DNA of 64,000 nucleotides, taken from the NCBI RefSeq assembly GCF_030272615.1, contig NC_081406.1:191401891-191465890 (forward strand), given 5' to 3'. Below the pieces are notes generated by a model that did no database searches, was not told the DNA's origin, and saw only the letters and a program-made list of their open reading frames with translations. This document shows, one piece after another, positions 36,066-47,812 of this stretch. How positions within the stretch are numbered: the stretch's first letter is position 1; the number at the start of each line of letters is the position of its first letter. This DNA comes from Cryptomeria japonica (lineage: Eukaryota > Streptophyta > Pinopsida > Cupressales > Cupressaceae). The translations under genes were made by a program, and so were the position numbers.

Positions 36066-36949
36066 TGTTGGCAATTGACACAAATTGGATTCATATGTTG
36101 TCATTGATGGCAACAAGATTCTATTGAAGGCATATACCAGCGGATACAGGTATTGGAGTATTTGGGGTCATCACTGGCATCGGCACCGACATCCAGCACT
36201 TCAATGAATCCGACATCAGTCTGGGATCCGAAAGGTTTTATTTATAAAATCATTTTATAATTATTGTATAAGGCTGACATTGAATATATTTTGTATTATA
36301 AGCCGACATAAGGCATATTGTTTGTAAAGGGTATATAAGTCAATCTATTAGGTCATTTTGATATATGACAAGGTATAAGAACTGTGTAATGCGAAGGATA
36401 TGTATGTAGGTCATTTGTATATGAAAGTAATATCATGTTATGATCAGTAGATGGTTTGTAAAGCATTCTTTGAGGAAAGGTGATATCGGTAGAAGGGTTC
36501 AGGGTTTATGAACCGGTACAGAGCAGAGCTATAACCAAAACTCTTTTTGGTATTGCAGATGCATTTTGTGAGTTCACCATTATTGTTTTATCTCAGCATA
36601 AGCTCGTAGTCAGTGAGACTCTTTTGTGTTGAGCAGTGTGCTCTATCCAATGTGCCTTCCTGCATGTGCAGGCCCCCATGCTATGTAATATCTTTCATAT
36701 GGCCAGTGAATTGATATTGTGGGTCACAAATCCCACCGTGGTTTTTCCTCTTTGAGGTTTTCCACATATAAATTCAATGTGTTATGGTGTTTATTCATGT
36801 GGCTGGTTTATTTACTTCATTTTATATGTTTCTTCATTAACCGATTTATATGTGTATGTTATAAAAGGTTTAAATCTTTTGTTACCGACAAAACACTGAT
36901 TCACCCCCCCCCCCCCCCTCAGTGTTCTTGGATTCATTGTATTCCAACA
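36066..36949 (+). repeat. 3' LTR of pol-less element
   Basis: 884 bp, TGTTGGCAATTG to GTATTCCAACA, followed by CTAGA. It carries a run of about 16 C residues at 36,903-36,918 (7 C in the 5' LTR), so the tract has changed length. Confidence 0.9.
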
Positions 36950-36954
36950 CTAGA

Positions 36955-39900
36955 AAGGTCATAACAGGATCTATTCCAGGCTTGACAGGTTCTATGCCAA
37001 CAAAGATTTATTTTCCTTTTTAGCTAACCAGTAGGGTTGCCTAGTGGTGGTCTGGCTCTCTTCACTCTCGGACGACCACCCCATCATTTCTCTGGTCTAT
37101 ATTAGAGATTATGTACCTAAGAAGGTTGTCGGGAATGTGAAGTTCATTCTTAATACAAATTTGCTAGAGGACCCGGATGTCCTCACTGCTATCCACATTA
37201 TTAGGCTTTTCAACAAATGGAACACTCATTCCAAATCTTGCATTAAGAGGTGGAGCACTTCTATGGGTAGTTGGCAAGAATTTCTTAAGACCATTGGTAA
37301 GAAAAAAGCTAAAGACATGAGGCTTGCAAAGAATATCCTCACCACTAATTTGCACAAGACCGAGGAATTGATTCAGGGAAATCCTAGCAATATCAATCTC
37401 TCTCACTCGGTGGCGGTTCGCAGAGATAAGGTAAGAAAGATCTAACATAGGAAAGCATTGGGGGATATGACTAGAGCCAGGCTGTAGTGGTTACAACTAG
37501 GAGACAAAGGATCAAAATTATTTTTTAATGTGCTGAAGCAAAAATGAACTAGAGAGAAAATTGACAAACTATGGGTGGAAAATAGAGAGGTTTGTCTTGG
37601 TGATGATATTATGACTGAATTCATGTCCTTCTACCAAAAGCTCTTTTCCTCTGAGGACTCCCTTGCCTCCCACCATGCTAGGGAGTGTTTTCATTTTCTC
37701 ATCCCCAATTTGATCTTGCTATAGGAAGGACAGATGCTCAGTAGGCCTATAACTGTGGATGTGATCAAGAAGGCCATCAACTCGCTTAATAATGGCAAGG
37801 CCCCTAGCCGTGATGGGATCCCAGTTGAGTTATATAAGGCCAAGATTAATTGGATTGCTGATGATTTACATGATAAATACAAAGAAGCCTTTGACCAAGG
37901 ATCCCTTGGGGAGACATTAATAGAGGTCTTATCAAGTTGCTTCCCAAAGACGGGGACAGAGCCCTTATTAAAAATTGGCTCCACATCACCCTCCTTAATG
38001 TCTCCTATAAGATTTTGGTTAAAATCCTAGCCATCAGATTGGAGAACATCCTCCCTAAGTTTATCTATGCTACTCAGACAAGTTTCATTAAAGGTAGATA
38101 CATTTTAGAGAACCTCATCACTAGCTGGGAGGCTATGGAGTGTGCCAAGCTCTCGAATCAAACAATAGCCATGTTTCTCATAGACTTTGAGAAAGCCTAT
38201 TATAGAGTTGATTGGAAATTCATCATCATGATGCTTGAAGCCTTTGGGTTCCCTAAGGTGTTTTGTCAGTTTGCTTAGGTCCTCCTCAAGGATGCCTATT
38301 CCCAAATTGAAATCAACGGATCCATTTCTTAGGCCTTCCAGCTTGGTAGATCTATCAGGCAAGATTTTCCTCTTGCCCCTGCTCTATTTTTTATTACCTC
38401 ATATGCTCTATTTTACCTATTAAGAGAGAATAACCGCTCTCCCAAAGTTAGAGGGATTTCCCTCCCAAATAAAAAATTGATCTTCTTAATATAAAGTTTG
38501 CTGATGACACCACTTTATTCCTTGAACTATCTATAAGTAACATGGACTCTTTGATAACCAAGCTAAAGGTTTTTTGTGATGCATCCGAGGCTAGAATATC
38601 TCAAGCCAAATCCACACTGCTGAGTTGGGATGATCATCCCCTGGATTAGCTTTCCCCACATGGATATCAATGGGGAGGACCCAATAAAATTGTTAGGTAC
38701 CTTGGGATTCGCTTCTTCGTCTCTCCATGCCTTAAAGACATGTGGGTTTGGATCAGAAGTAAAATTGAAGGCAAACTCAACAAATGGAACAACCATTATC
38801 TCTCTCTTGCAAGAAGAGTTCAAGTGTGTCAGAAGATCTTATCTTCCTACAAAATCTATCATGCATATGTTTGGATGTTCAATAACTACCAGACTAATGA
38901 AATTCAAAAAGTCATTAGGAATTTCCTTTGGTCAGATGGAAAGGGGCGAAGTAAGATTCACTCGATTAAATGGGAGTGTTGTTGCATGGACAAACTCATT
39001 GGAGGTCTGGGGCTTAAGGACCTTATGGCCCAAGGGATGACACTTGTTGCAAAATGGATTTTTCATGCCTTGGTGGGCAATGAGCCATGGAAGGTCTTAA
39101 TCAGAAATAACATCACTTTGGGGGTGCCTAAGGTAGCAAAGTCCTGGAAATCTCTTCTGTTATGTGACCTTCTTGTTGGTAGTTTTCCAGTCTCTACTAT
39201 GGGCTCACCTGTGTTCAAATCAATCTGGAGGGCTTGGGAACTTTTTAGGCATAGAATTACTAATAGATGGACCAACAGAAATGATCTCATTTGTGGAGAA
39301 AGGTCTATTTGGTGGAACCTCTATCACAATAATAAACCCCTACCGCTCACCCAAGGCTGCTCGGCCAAAAGGTGGGCCAGTAAGGGTATTTGTTGCTTCA
39401 AGGATATCTTTCCTAACAATGATCTCATTTCTTGGGATGCTTTTTCTAGTAAGTTTGATCTTCCTGCCTCTAATCGAAGGACTCAAAATATTATATGTGG
39501 TGATTTTGTTGCTTTGCAGCTCCCTAAAAGATGTGTTACTATTAATGACAGGTTTGTCTCCGTCACTTGGTTTGATGGTACTCTACTATGTAATATGAAA
39601 GTAAAATCTGTCTACAATTCTCTGATGCATAATGATAACATATTGCTACACATTAACTCATGTTGGTACTCTGATCTTACCCTCCCTCAGTGGAGTAAAT
39701 TGTTTAAGAATTTGTAGAGAAGCCCCATGGCCCCCAAGAAAAGGGCATTCAAATGGCTCTTAATGCTTGATAAGTTGCCAATAAGGCTTGATCATAATAC
39801 TGATGTTACATGCAATGTTTGTAAAGTCAGTGAAACTTCTAGGCATATCTTCTTTGATTGTTTCATTGCTAGAAAAATCCGGCTTATGTTTGGCATTTCT

Positions 39901-40157
39901 ATCCCTTTGCATATTAACATTTTTGATATCATTACTGGTAATATTCATGGCATCAAAAAGGATTGCAATCTATTTTGGAATATTTTGTCTAGTGAAATTC
40001 TTTGGTATATTTGGAAAATTAGTGATGAAGATTTGTTTCAAGGGAAAGAGAGGGTTCTTACTAAGTCTTTTCGTAGACTCGCCCATTATTTAATTTTCTC
40101 GCAAGTAACCATAGTGATGTGACTGGACAAGGGGAAATTCCAAAGGTTTCTTTAGGA
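36955..40157 (+). pseudogene. LINE ORF2: endonuclease end, reverse transcriptase, zf-RVT (degenerate)
   Basis: It continues the endonuclease across the CTAGA junction, including D-D-H-P-I-I-S-L (about 37,071-37,094). Reverse transcriptase: N-N-G-K-A-P-S-R-D-G (near 37,789), F-I-K-G-R, motif A as L-I-D-F-E-K-A-Y-Y-R-V-D-W (near 38,180; first Asp kept, a second conserved Asp is Tyr), and motif C F-A-D-D at about 38,498. Thumb/connection sequence follows with L-S-L-A-R-R-V-Q and G-G-L-G-L-K-D-L. The zf-RVT region (39,727-40,122) shows C-N-V-C then H-I-F-F-D-C. From 38,740 to 40,122 one frame holds, with one TAG at 39715-39717 that is probably a decayed Trp codon. Upstream frameshifts occur near 37,930 and 38,470. 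Inactive. Confidence 0.88.
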
Positions 40158-41486
40158 TGGCCATACTAGGGTATTCTATTAGTCCCAACCAGTACTGAGA
40201 GGGGAGGGGTGAATCAGTACATTACTAATTTTAGCTAATTGAAACTTTTACTTTAAGTTTGAACTAATTAACCATTCACCAATGTAAACATTTACTACAG
40301 AAGATTAAGCATACATGAAAAGATACACAAAGACACACAGATTTATCTCGTGGAAACCCAATAGGGAGAAAACCACGGTGTGAGTAGGAACTCACAAAAT
40401 TTGTACTCTTCTGGAGTATACCTAGTTAAGAGCCATCCCTGTTAGGAGATTACAAAGACACTGTTAGGTGCTACCCAGTTAAGGGATTTTGAACAAGGTC
40501 GGTTAGTGCCTTTACCCTGTTAAAGGTAGTTTGGTCAAAGGACTTAGAACATCAATCAAGATGTCACCCGGTTAAGGGATTTTTACAATGGGACCTGTTA
40601 AAGTCCACCCAGTTAAGGGGTTTATGTTGCAATTGTTAGAAAGCAATAGATGGATGATCTGCTAAAACTGCTACTCATTAGCCTAGTCAGATCACACTGA
40701 AGAATCACACTAGATCTGCATTGGTTGTGTCTGTTCTACACAACTCTGATCTCCTGAATTTACTATCAATTCCGCCTTCTACCAATTTGTTGATCCTTGA
40801 ATATCACATTGTCGGTCCTCTGTCACTTGAGTCACCACTCTATAAAACTCCACTCTACCGGTCTTTTGTCATTCAGCTCTACAGTCTCTTAAACTCCCCT
40901 TGTGTTCAATTTCACATAATCTTCAATCACCTTGACAACAACCATCTCAATAATGAGATGTGTGTATTTATAGACCCTTTTAGTCTATTGCCAACTTTCC
41001 CTCCAAAACATACCTTTCAAAATTTCATTGTCAGGCCTTAAATTACACCTTTGAAATCATGCAGGAATCTCTATCAACATAGTCGAACATGCCGATAAGT
41101 CTGTCGATTGACTGAGAGAAGACTCTCGATTTAGCCGGTTGTAACTAAATGTTACCAGTCTATCGGTTACCAACTCTTCTGGTGTATCGATCAAAACCTG
41201 TCTAGCCGATTTCCTCTTGTATACCGCTTTGTTATTTGCTTAGCTGGTGAACCTCTTTTGTGTTGATCTACTCACCGCTGCCCGATCTTCTTACTGTTTG
41301 TCAGTCTACTCACTGCTTGTCAGTCTACTCACTACCGATGGACTGTGCTGATCTACTTACTGCTTGCCAGCCTACTCACTGTCGATGGACTATGTTGATC
41401 TACTCACCGCTTGCTGGTCTACTCACTGCTTTCCGATCTACTTACTGTCAATGGACTGTGAAGACTAAGGAGATGATGTTGCCAAC
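40158..41486 (-). mobile_element. Antisense solo LTR inside the LINE (ends approximate)
   Basis: It carries the same antisense modules as the solo LTR at 17,744: ACTGAGAGGGGAGGGGTGAATCAGTA near 40,192, an antisense GGTTTTCTCCC...TTGGGTTTCCACG block at about 40,355-40,382, and the CTAACAGG/TTAACCGGGT-type units at 40,420-40,620. Best ends are TGGCCATACT (40158) and GTTGCCAAC (41486), with imperfect flanks TAGGA and TATGA (4 of 5 match). LINE sequence lies on both sides. The reading frames inside are not genes. Confidence 0.62.
41262..41460 (-). repeat. Minisatellite within the antisense solo LTR
   Basis: About nine copies of a 19-bp unit like CTACTCACTGCTTGCCAGT, some extended to about 28 bp by GATGGACTGTG-type sequence. 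They lie in what would be the start (U3 side) of the LTR. Confidence 0.75.
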
Positions 41487-41990
41487 TATGACAACCATAC
41501 TATTTACCAATCATACAAAACAGTATCAGAATGCCAACATATTCATCTATGAGCTTTCTCATGGGTACACTCGGGGAAGACTGAACACAGAAATAACTCC
41601 TTTTGTTAATGCTTTGGACGCTCTCTTGGACGAGATCAAGGGTAACAAAGATGTCATGTGCTAGCAGATGATTCACATAGCAAGGTTGAGGGATGATCAG
41701 AAACTCATTTGGATGGAAGGCCCACAGGGATGGGTTGCTTGGATGGACTAATCTTGCCAATCCCATCTATGAATTAATTCCCTTTTTTGTACATTTTGTA
41801 TTAACATGGATGTTATATACACTTGTAGTCCCGGCTATGTAAACAACACCAGTTATATATATAGGCAGATGTATAGAAGTTTATAGCAGCCTCAGTAGTT
41901 GGAAGCTGCAAGACATTATGATTTTTTTGATGTAGTGATCTCTATGTACTCTTGGTTTACTTCTTATACTTAATATAAAAATAAAAAATA
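41487..41990 (+). other. 3' end of the LINE with A-rich tail
   Basis: A remaining stretch of possible ORF2 C-terminal coding (to about 41,660), then non-coding 3' UTR and the tail of T/A and A runs at 41,973-41,990, next to the right target duplication. Confidence 0.65.
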
Positions 41991-42003
41991 AAAAACTATT
42001 TAA

Positions 42004-45000
42004 GTACAAGTTAAATTATTTGTAAATTGTAATCTTGATCTTTAGATAATATATGAGAGTGTTGTGCATTTCTCCCTAGGATTTTCTTAAAAGGTTTTCT
42101 TAGAGTTTGGTGTTTCTATGCATGTATGCTCTTAATTATGTTGTTATCTCATTTTATAGTTGAGTTCATTATTTTTAGCATCACTCTCCTCTTATTATTA
42201 GCACTATCATTTTTCTTCTATTGTGGCCCAAAAAGTATTTAAAGTCTTAGCTTGCGAATGAGTAGGTGCAGTGGCTCAAGTGGGAAAATAAAATTTTAAG
42301 AGCAATGATTTAAAAAGGATTTGGAGGGAATTCAACAAATGCATCATTTCTAATTTTGTCCTGAAAGGTGGCCCCGATCTTTTCATCTTGAATGTTGTTA
42401 AGAAATAATAGGCTAAACAAAATAGAGAAATTTTAGGAGTGCAATTTGCTTACTAACAACACAAGATACATTGAGCATAAGGATAATACATTTTTGTCTA
42501 GGACAAAAAATGAGTTTCAATCAAGAAAGTAGAAGGACACAGTATGGATTATTTTCCTCTAAATGAATATACTTAAAGTGGAAAAAAGATATTTTAATAG
42601 CTCAATGACTATTTAAAAAAACACTGGGGGAATACAAAAGGGCATGTAAATTATATTTTTTATTAATGGGAGCCCCGAGCTTTTCAACCCGAATAGTGTT
42701 AAGAAACAATAGGCTACACAATAGAGAGGTTTCAGAAGTGTTATTTTCTTAGTAACACGAGATGAATTAAGCATAAGGATGATACATTTGTATGAGAGAC
42801 AAAAATTGAGTGTTGATCAAGAAAGTAGAAAGACAAGGTATGGATTATTTTCCTCTAGATGAAACTACTTCAAGTAGGAAAAGGAAATTTTAATAGAAAT
42901 AACTAGATGAAAATAATTTTGGGGGAACTCTAAAGGGCATGCCATTTTTATTTATTGTTTGAATGGGGGGACTCATGCTTTTTAACTTGGGTAGTGCTAA
43001 GCACTTATAGGATAAACATAATAGAGACTAGATTTAGGAGCATTGTCAAGTTGCCAAGAAAAAGATAAATTGAGCATAAAGACAATGCATTTGCACAAAT
43101 GACAAAAAATAAGTGTCAAACAAGAAATTGGAAGGAAATGTATGAATTTTTCTCTTCATCTTCAAGTGGGAAAAAGACATTTTTGTAACAATGGCTATTT
43201 CAAGAGGATTTTAGGAGAATACAAAAAAGGTGTCATTTCTATTTTTTGTTTTAAAAGAGGGCCCCAAGCTTTTCAACGTGAGCAACATTTAAGCAACAAT
43301 AGACTAATTCTTTAACTTACACATACAACAAAGTAAATTGAGCATAAAGACAAAATGTTTAACCATGGGGTGAAAATAAAATGTTAAATGATAAAGTAAA
43401 AGGACAAGTTTTAATGTTTTTCTCCTCTCCAGTAAGTTGAAAAATAATAAATAATCCCACAAAAACCCCTAACTCAAAAATACATAATTTCAATCTCTAT
43501 CTCCTTATTTGTTTAACTACTTCCACCTCGTATCACTTATCCCAATGAGAAACATTATATTCTAATTCAATGAAAATAATTAAAACCAAAAAAAAAATGA
43601 TCCTATATATGAATAAAATATCAAGAGAGTTTTGTATGCATGTCCAAATTTTTAAGCGTTGAAAGCCTAAACCTATACAAATAATGTAATCTACTTGCAA
43701 GATATTACATGTTAATTTGCATATAACCTATGATTGTTTATGATGTTTAAAGGATATGATCAAATGTTGGGTATCACAACCTTAGTGTGGGATGTAATTA
43801 AATCAACCCTAACTTAATTATCTTTGTAACTTAACTAGTACATGATGCAAATATTTTATATTAAAAACCCTTAAGCCTCAATATACATTGGCTAAGACAA
43901 TATCAACATTTGTTAAGGCTTTACAATTTTATTTTTTGTATAAATAACCACAAAATGTTGTATTTTGAGTTAGCCAATGAGGTAACTAGTTAGGAAAATT
44001 ATGGTATCTTATATTGTTTTTTAATACATAATTTAAGCTAGTATATCTTGAACCCTCACAAGCAACAACAATTGTGAATTGACTTGCTATGTTGAATGTG
44101 TAAAAAATGAAGGTCTAAAATTTAGAACAATTGAAAAACCTTTAAATTCTCTTAGTTAGTATGAATAGACATTGTCAAGGTTGTGCTTGAATCCCTTACT
44201 ACTATGAAGTCATAAAGGAGAGAAATACATAAAATTCATAGAGAAAAGTTTCTCTAAGAGTGTGGTTTGCATTGGGATAAGTTCTTAAAAAGGTACATGA
44301 TATTAGATTTCAATACAATGTGAAAAATTATTTAGTCACAAGTTAAATTCTTTGAAAATTGTTATCTTGATCTTTAGATAATATATTAGAGTGGTGTATG
44401 TTTCTTGCTAAGGTATTCTTGAAAGATTTTCTTAAATTTGGTGTTTCTATTCATGTATACTCTAAATTGTGTTATTAGCCTTATGTTTTATCACATTGTA
44501 TAGTTGGGTTTGTTATTTTTACCTTTACTCTTCACTTTGAGATTATAGACACTATTATTTTTCTTCTATGGTGGCTCTAAAAGTGTTAGAAGTCGTATCT
44601 TGTGAATAAGTAGGTGTAGTGGCTCAAGTGGGAAAATAAATTTTTAATAACAATGACTATTTGAGAAGGATTTGGAGGGAATACAACAAAGGAATCGTTT
44701 CTAATTTTGTCCTAAAATGGGCCCCTAAGATTTTCAACTTGAATGGTGTTAAGCAACAATAGGCTAAAATAAAATAGAGAAAGTTTAGGTGTGCAAATTG
44801 CTTACTAACAACACAAGATACATTGAGCATAAGGACAATACATTTGTATAGGACAAAAAAGGAGTGTCAACCAAGAAAATAGAAGGACGAGGTATGGATT
44901 ATTTTCCTCTAGATGAAAATACTTCAAGTGGAAAAAAGATATTTTAATAGCAATGACTATGAGAAAATCTTTTGGGGGGAATACAAGAGGGCATGTCATT

Positions 45001-47812
45001 TCTATTTTTTTTTAATGGGGGCCCCAATATTTTCAATTTAGATGGTGTTAAGAAACAATAGGCAAAACACACTAGAGAAATTTTAGAAATACAATTTTCT
45101 TGCTAACAACACAATATAAATTAAGCATGAGGAATGGATAATACATTTGTATGAGGGGACAAAAAATGAGTGTCAATCAAGAAAGTAGAAGGACAAGGTA
45201 TGGATTATTTTCCTCTAGATAAAATTACTTCAAGTGGGAAAAGGACATTTCAATAGCAATAACTATTTGTATTTTATTTTATTTTTCAATGGGGGGCCTC
45301 GAGCTCTTCAACTTGGGTAGTTCTCATCAATGATAGGCTAAACCTAATAGAGTCTAGATTTAGGACTATGGTCATGTTGCCAAAAAAAAAGATATTGAGC
45401 ATAAGGACAATGCATTCTTACAAATGACAAAAAACAAGCATCAAACAAGAAAGTGGAAGGAAATGGATGAATTGTTCTCCTCTACTTCAAGTGGGAAAAA
45501 AAACACTTTAGTAATAATGACTATATCAATTGGATTTTGGGGGAATACAACAAAGGTGTCATTTCTATTTTTTGTTTTAAAAGAGGGGCCCAAGCTTTTC
45601 AATGTGGGTGACATTTAAGCAATAATAGACTAAGTTTTTAACTTACACATACAAGGAGGTAAATTGAGCATAAAGAAAAAATATTTAACGATGGAATGAA
45701 AAACAAATGTTAAACAAGAAAGTTAAAGGACAAGTTATAATCCTTCCTCCTCTCTGATAATTTGCAAAATAACACATAATGCCACAATAGCCCCCAACTC
45801 AAAAATACAATTTCAATCTCTCGAGCTTTATCCTCTTTGTCATTTCTATTTGTGTTTTAAAAAGGGGCCCTGAGCTTTTGAATGTGGGTGACATTTAAGC
45901 AACAATAGACTAAGTATTTAACTTAAACATACAATAAGGAAAATTGAACATAAAGACTATATATATATATTGGATGAAGAAATTTAGAGAAATAATTACA
46001 TCAAAGACAAAATATTTAACCATTGGATGAGAAGCAAATGTTAAACAAGAAAGTAAAAGAACAAGTTATATTTTTTTGTTTTCTCTAATATATTACAAAA
46101 TAACATATTGTGCCACAAAAGTCAAAAATACATAATTTCAATCTCTATGTCCTTATCCTCTTTTAAACCTTCCACCTAATATAACTTATCGTGAAACAAT
46201 TATTCTAATTCAATAAAAGAAATTAAAGTCAATACCAAATTATGGTATCTATATATGAAGAAAATATCAAGAGAGTTTCATATAAAAGAAATTAAAGCCA
46301 AGACCAAATAATGATATTTATATATGAATAAAATATCAAGAGTTTCATATGCCTTCAAATTTTTATATGCTCAAAGCCTAAACCCATAAGCAAATAAGTC
46401 TTTAACTTACACATACAATAAAATAAATTGAGCTTAAAGATAAAATATTTAACCTCGGGATGAAAAGTAAAAGTCAAACTAGAAAGTAAAAGGAGAAGTT
46501 GCAATTTTTTCTCCTTTCCAATAAGTTACAAAATAACAAATAATCACATAGAAACCCCCAACTCGAAAAGACGTAATTTCAATATCTATCTCCTTACCCT
46601 CTTTTTAACTACTTCCAACTCGTATAAGTTATCCTAGTGAGAAACAATACATTTTGATTCAATAAAAGAAATCAAAGCCCAAAACAAATGGTGATATCTA
46701 TATATGAATAAAATATCAAGAGAGTTTTGTATGCCTCCAAATTTCTATATGTTGAAAGTCGAAACCCATATGCAAACAAGTGTTTAACTTACACATGCAA
46801 TAAGGTAAATTGAGCATAAAAATTTAACCACGGGATGAACAACAAAAGTCAAACTAGAAAGTAAAAGAACATTTTTTTTTAATCCACTCTAATAAGTTAC
46901 AAAATAACAAATAATGCCACAATAACCCCTAACTCAAAAATACATAATTTCAATGTCTATCTCCTTATCCTCTTTTTAACTGCTTCCACCTCATATCGCT
47001 TGTCCTATGTACAGTGGGAAACAATATATTCTGATTCAATTAAAATAAATTAAAACCAAGACCAAATAATTATATCTATATATGAATAAAATAGGGAGAG
47101 AGTTCCATACGCATGTCCAATTTTTATTTGTTGATAGCCTAAACCTATATGTATACAAGTCTTTTAACTTACTCATATAATAAGGTAGGTTGAGCATAAA
47201 GACAAAATATTTAACCACAAAATGAAAAGTAAATGTCAAACTAGAAAGTAAAATGGCAAGCTACAATTTTTTCTCCTCTCCAATAAGTTACAAAATAACA
47301 AATAATTCTACAAAAACCCCCAACTCAAAAATCAAGAGAGTTGGGGTTCATCCCGCAATGTAGTGATTAAGTTGTGGCATTGTTAATAATGCCACCAAGA
47401 TTCAAGTCCCACTAGGCTACTATGAGTGCAAGCTTGTGCCTTCGTTGTTCTAGTCGACTCGCGATTGTGAATCTTTGCAGTGTTAATGTAATTGCTGAGG
47501 TGGTCCCCTAATTAAAAAAGAAAAAAGAGAGTTTCATAAACATCCAAATTTTTATATGTTGAAAACCTAAAAAAAATATCAAGAAAATTTCATAAACATC
47601 CAAATTTTTATATGTTGAAAACCTAAACCCATACACATACAAATCTTTAAGTCACTTATCACTTATTCTATTGAAAAACAATATATTATAATTTAATAAA
47701 AAATAAAAACGGAAACCACATATATGAATAAAATATCAATAAACTTCCATATACATCCAAATTCATATATGTTGAAAGCCTAAACTCATATACAGATCAT
47801 CTCCCACAAGAC
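42004..47812. repeat. Higher-order satellite array, right part
   Basis: This continues the array interrupted at 27,943. The marker block recurs at about 43,831, giving a second long period of about 2.3 kb once the LINE is removed. A third long unit follows with subunits near 44,620, 44,880, 45,190 and 45,460. From about 45,830 the array changes to shorter monomers of about 380 bp marked by ACTTACACATACAATAA and CTCCTTATCCTCTTTTTAAC, near 46,390, 46,770 and 47,150. A SINE lies within it. Short ORFs are not conserved. Confidence 0.72.
47343..47524 (+). mobile_element. tRNA-derived SINE with target duplication
   Basis: 182 bp. AAGAGAGTT occurs at 47334-47342 and 47525-47533; the neighbouring satellite monomers show the empty site (ATCAAGAGAGTTTCATA near 27,239). 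The head contains an A-box-like GTAGTGATTAAG and a B-box-like AGATTCAAGTCCC about 42 bp downstream, close to the spacing in a tRNA. It ends in an A-rich tail, AATTAAAAAAGAAAA. Confidence 0.75.

Larger units (their letters stand above)
30738..36949 (+). mobile_element. LTR retrotransposon with gag and a second ORF but no pol
   Basis: Complete by structure: 5' LTR 30738-31635, primer site at 31638, interior, polypurine tract AAAGGGTGAGAT ending at 36065, 3' LTR 36066-36949, and target duplication CTAGA at 30733-30737 and 36950-36954. The 4.4-kb interior encodes a coiled-coil and four-zinc-knuckle gag-like protein (31,710-32,861) and a long second frame of unknown function (33,202-35,809). I found no protease D-S-G, integrase, reverse transcriptase Y/F-x-D-D or RNase H motif in any forward frame. 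It therefore resembles a TR-GAG-type non-autonomous element with an added ORF. The LTRs differ by roughly 5% by eye, younger than TRIM 1. Confidence 0.87.
27944..41990 (+). mobile_element. Plant L1-type LINE, degenerate, with two nested insertions
   Basis: The LINE splits the satellite: AAAAAATATTTAA at 27931-27943 is repeated at 41991-42003 with one mismatch, and the second copy follows an A-rich tail (AATATAAAAATAAAAAATAAA). The paralogous satellite sites near 25,770 and 44,335 show the unoccupied sequence. Removing the nested LTR element (30,738-36,949) and the solo LTR (about 40,158-41,486) leaves about 6.5 kb, a normal size for plant L1. Order: 5' UTR, ORF1 (DUF4283-like plus CCHC), ORF2 (endonuclease, reverse transcriptase, zf-RVT), 3' UTR. 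All frames are broken. Confidence 0.88.

Noticed and set aside
41260-41664. 134-codon ORF across the end of the antisense solo LTR
   Set aside because: It joins minisatellite sequence of the LTR to LINE sequence and so cannot be an ancestral frame.
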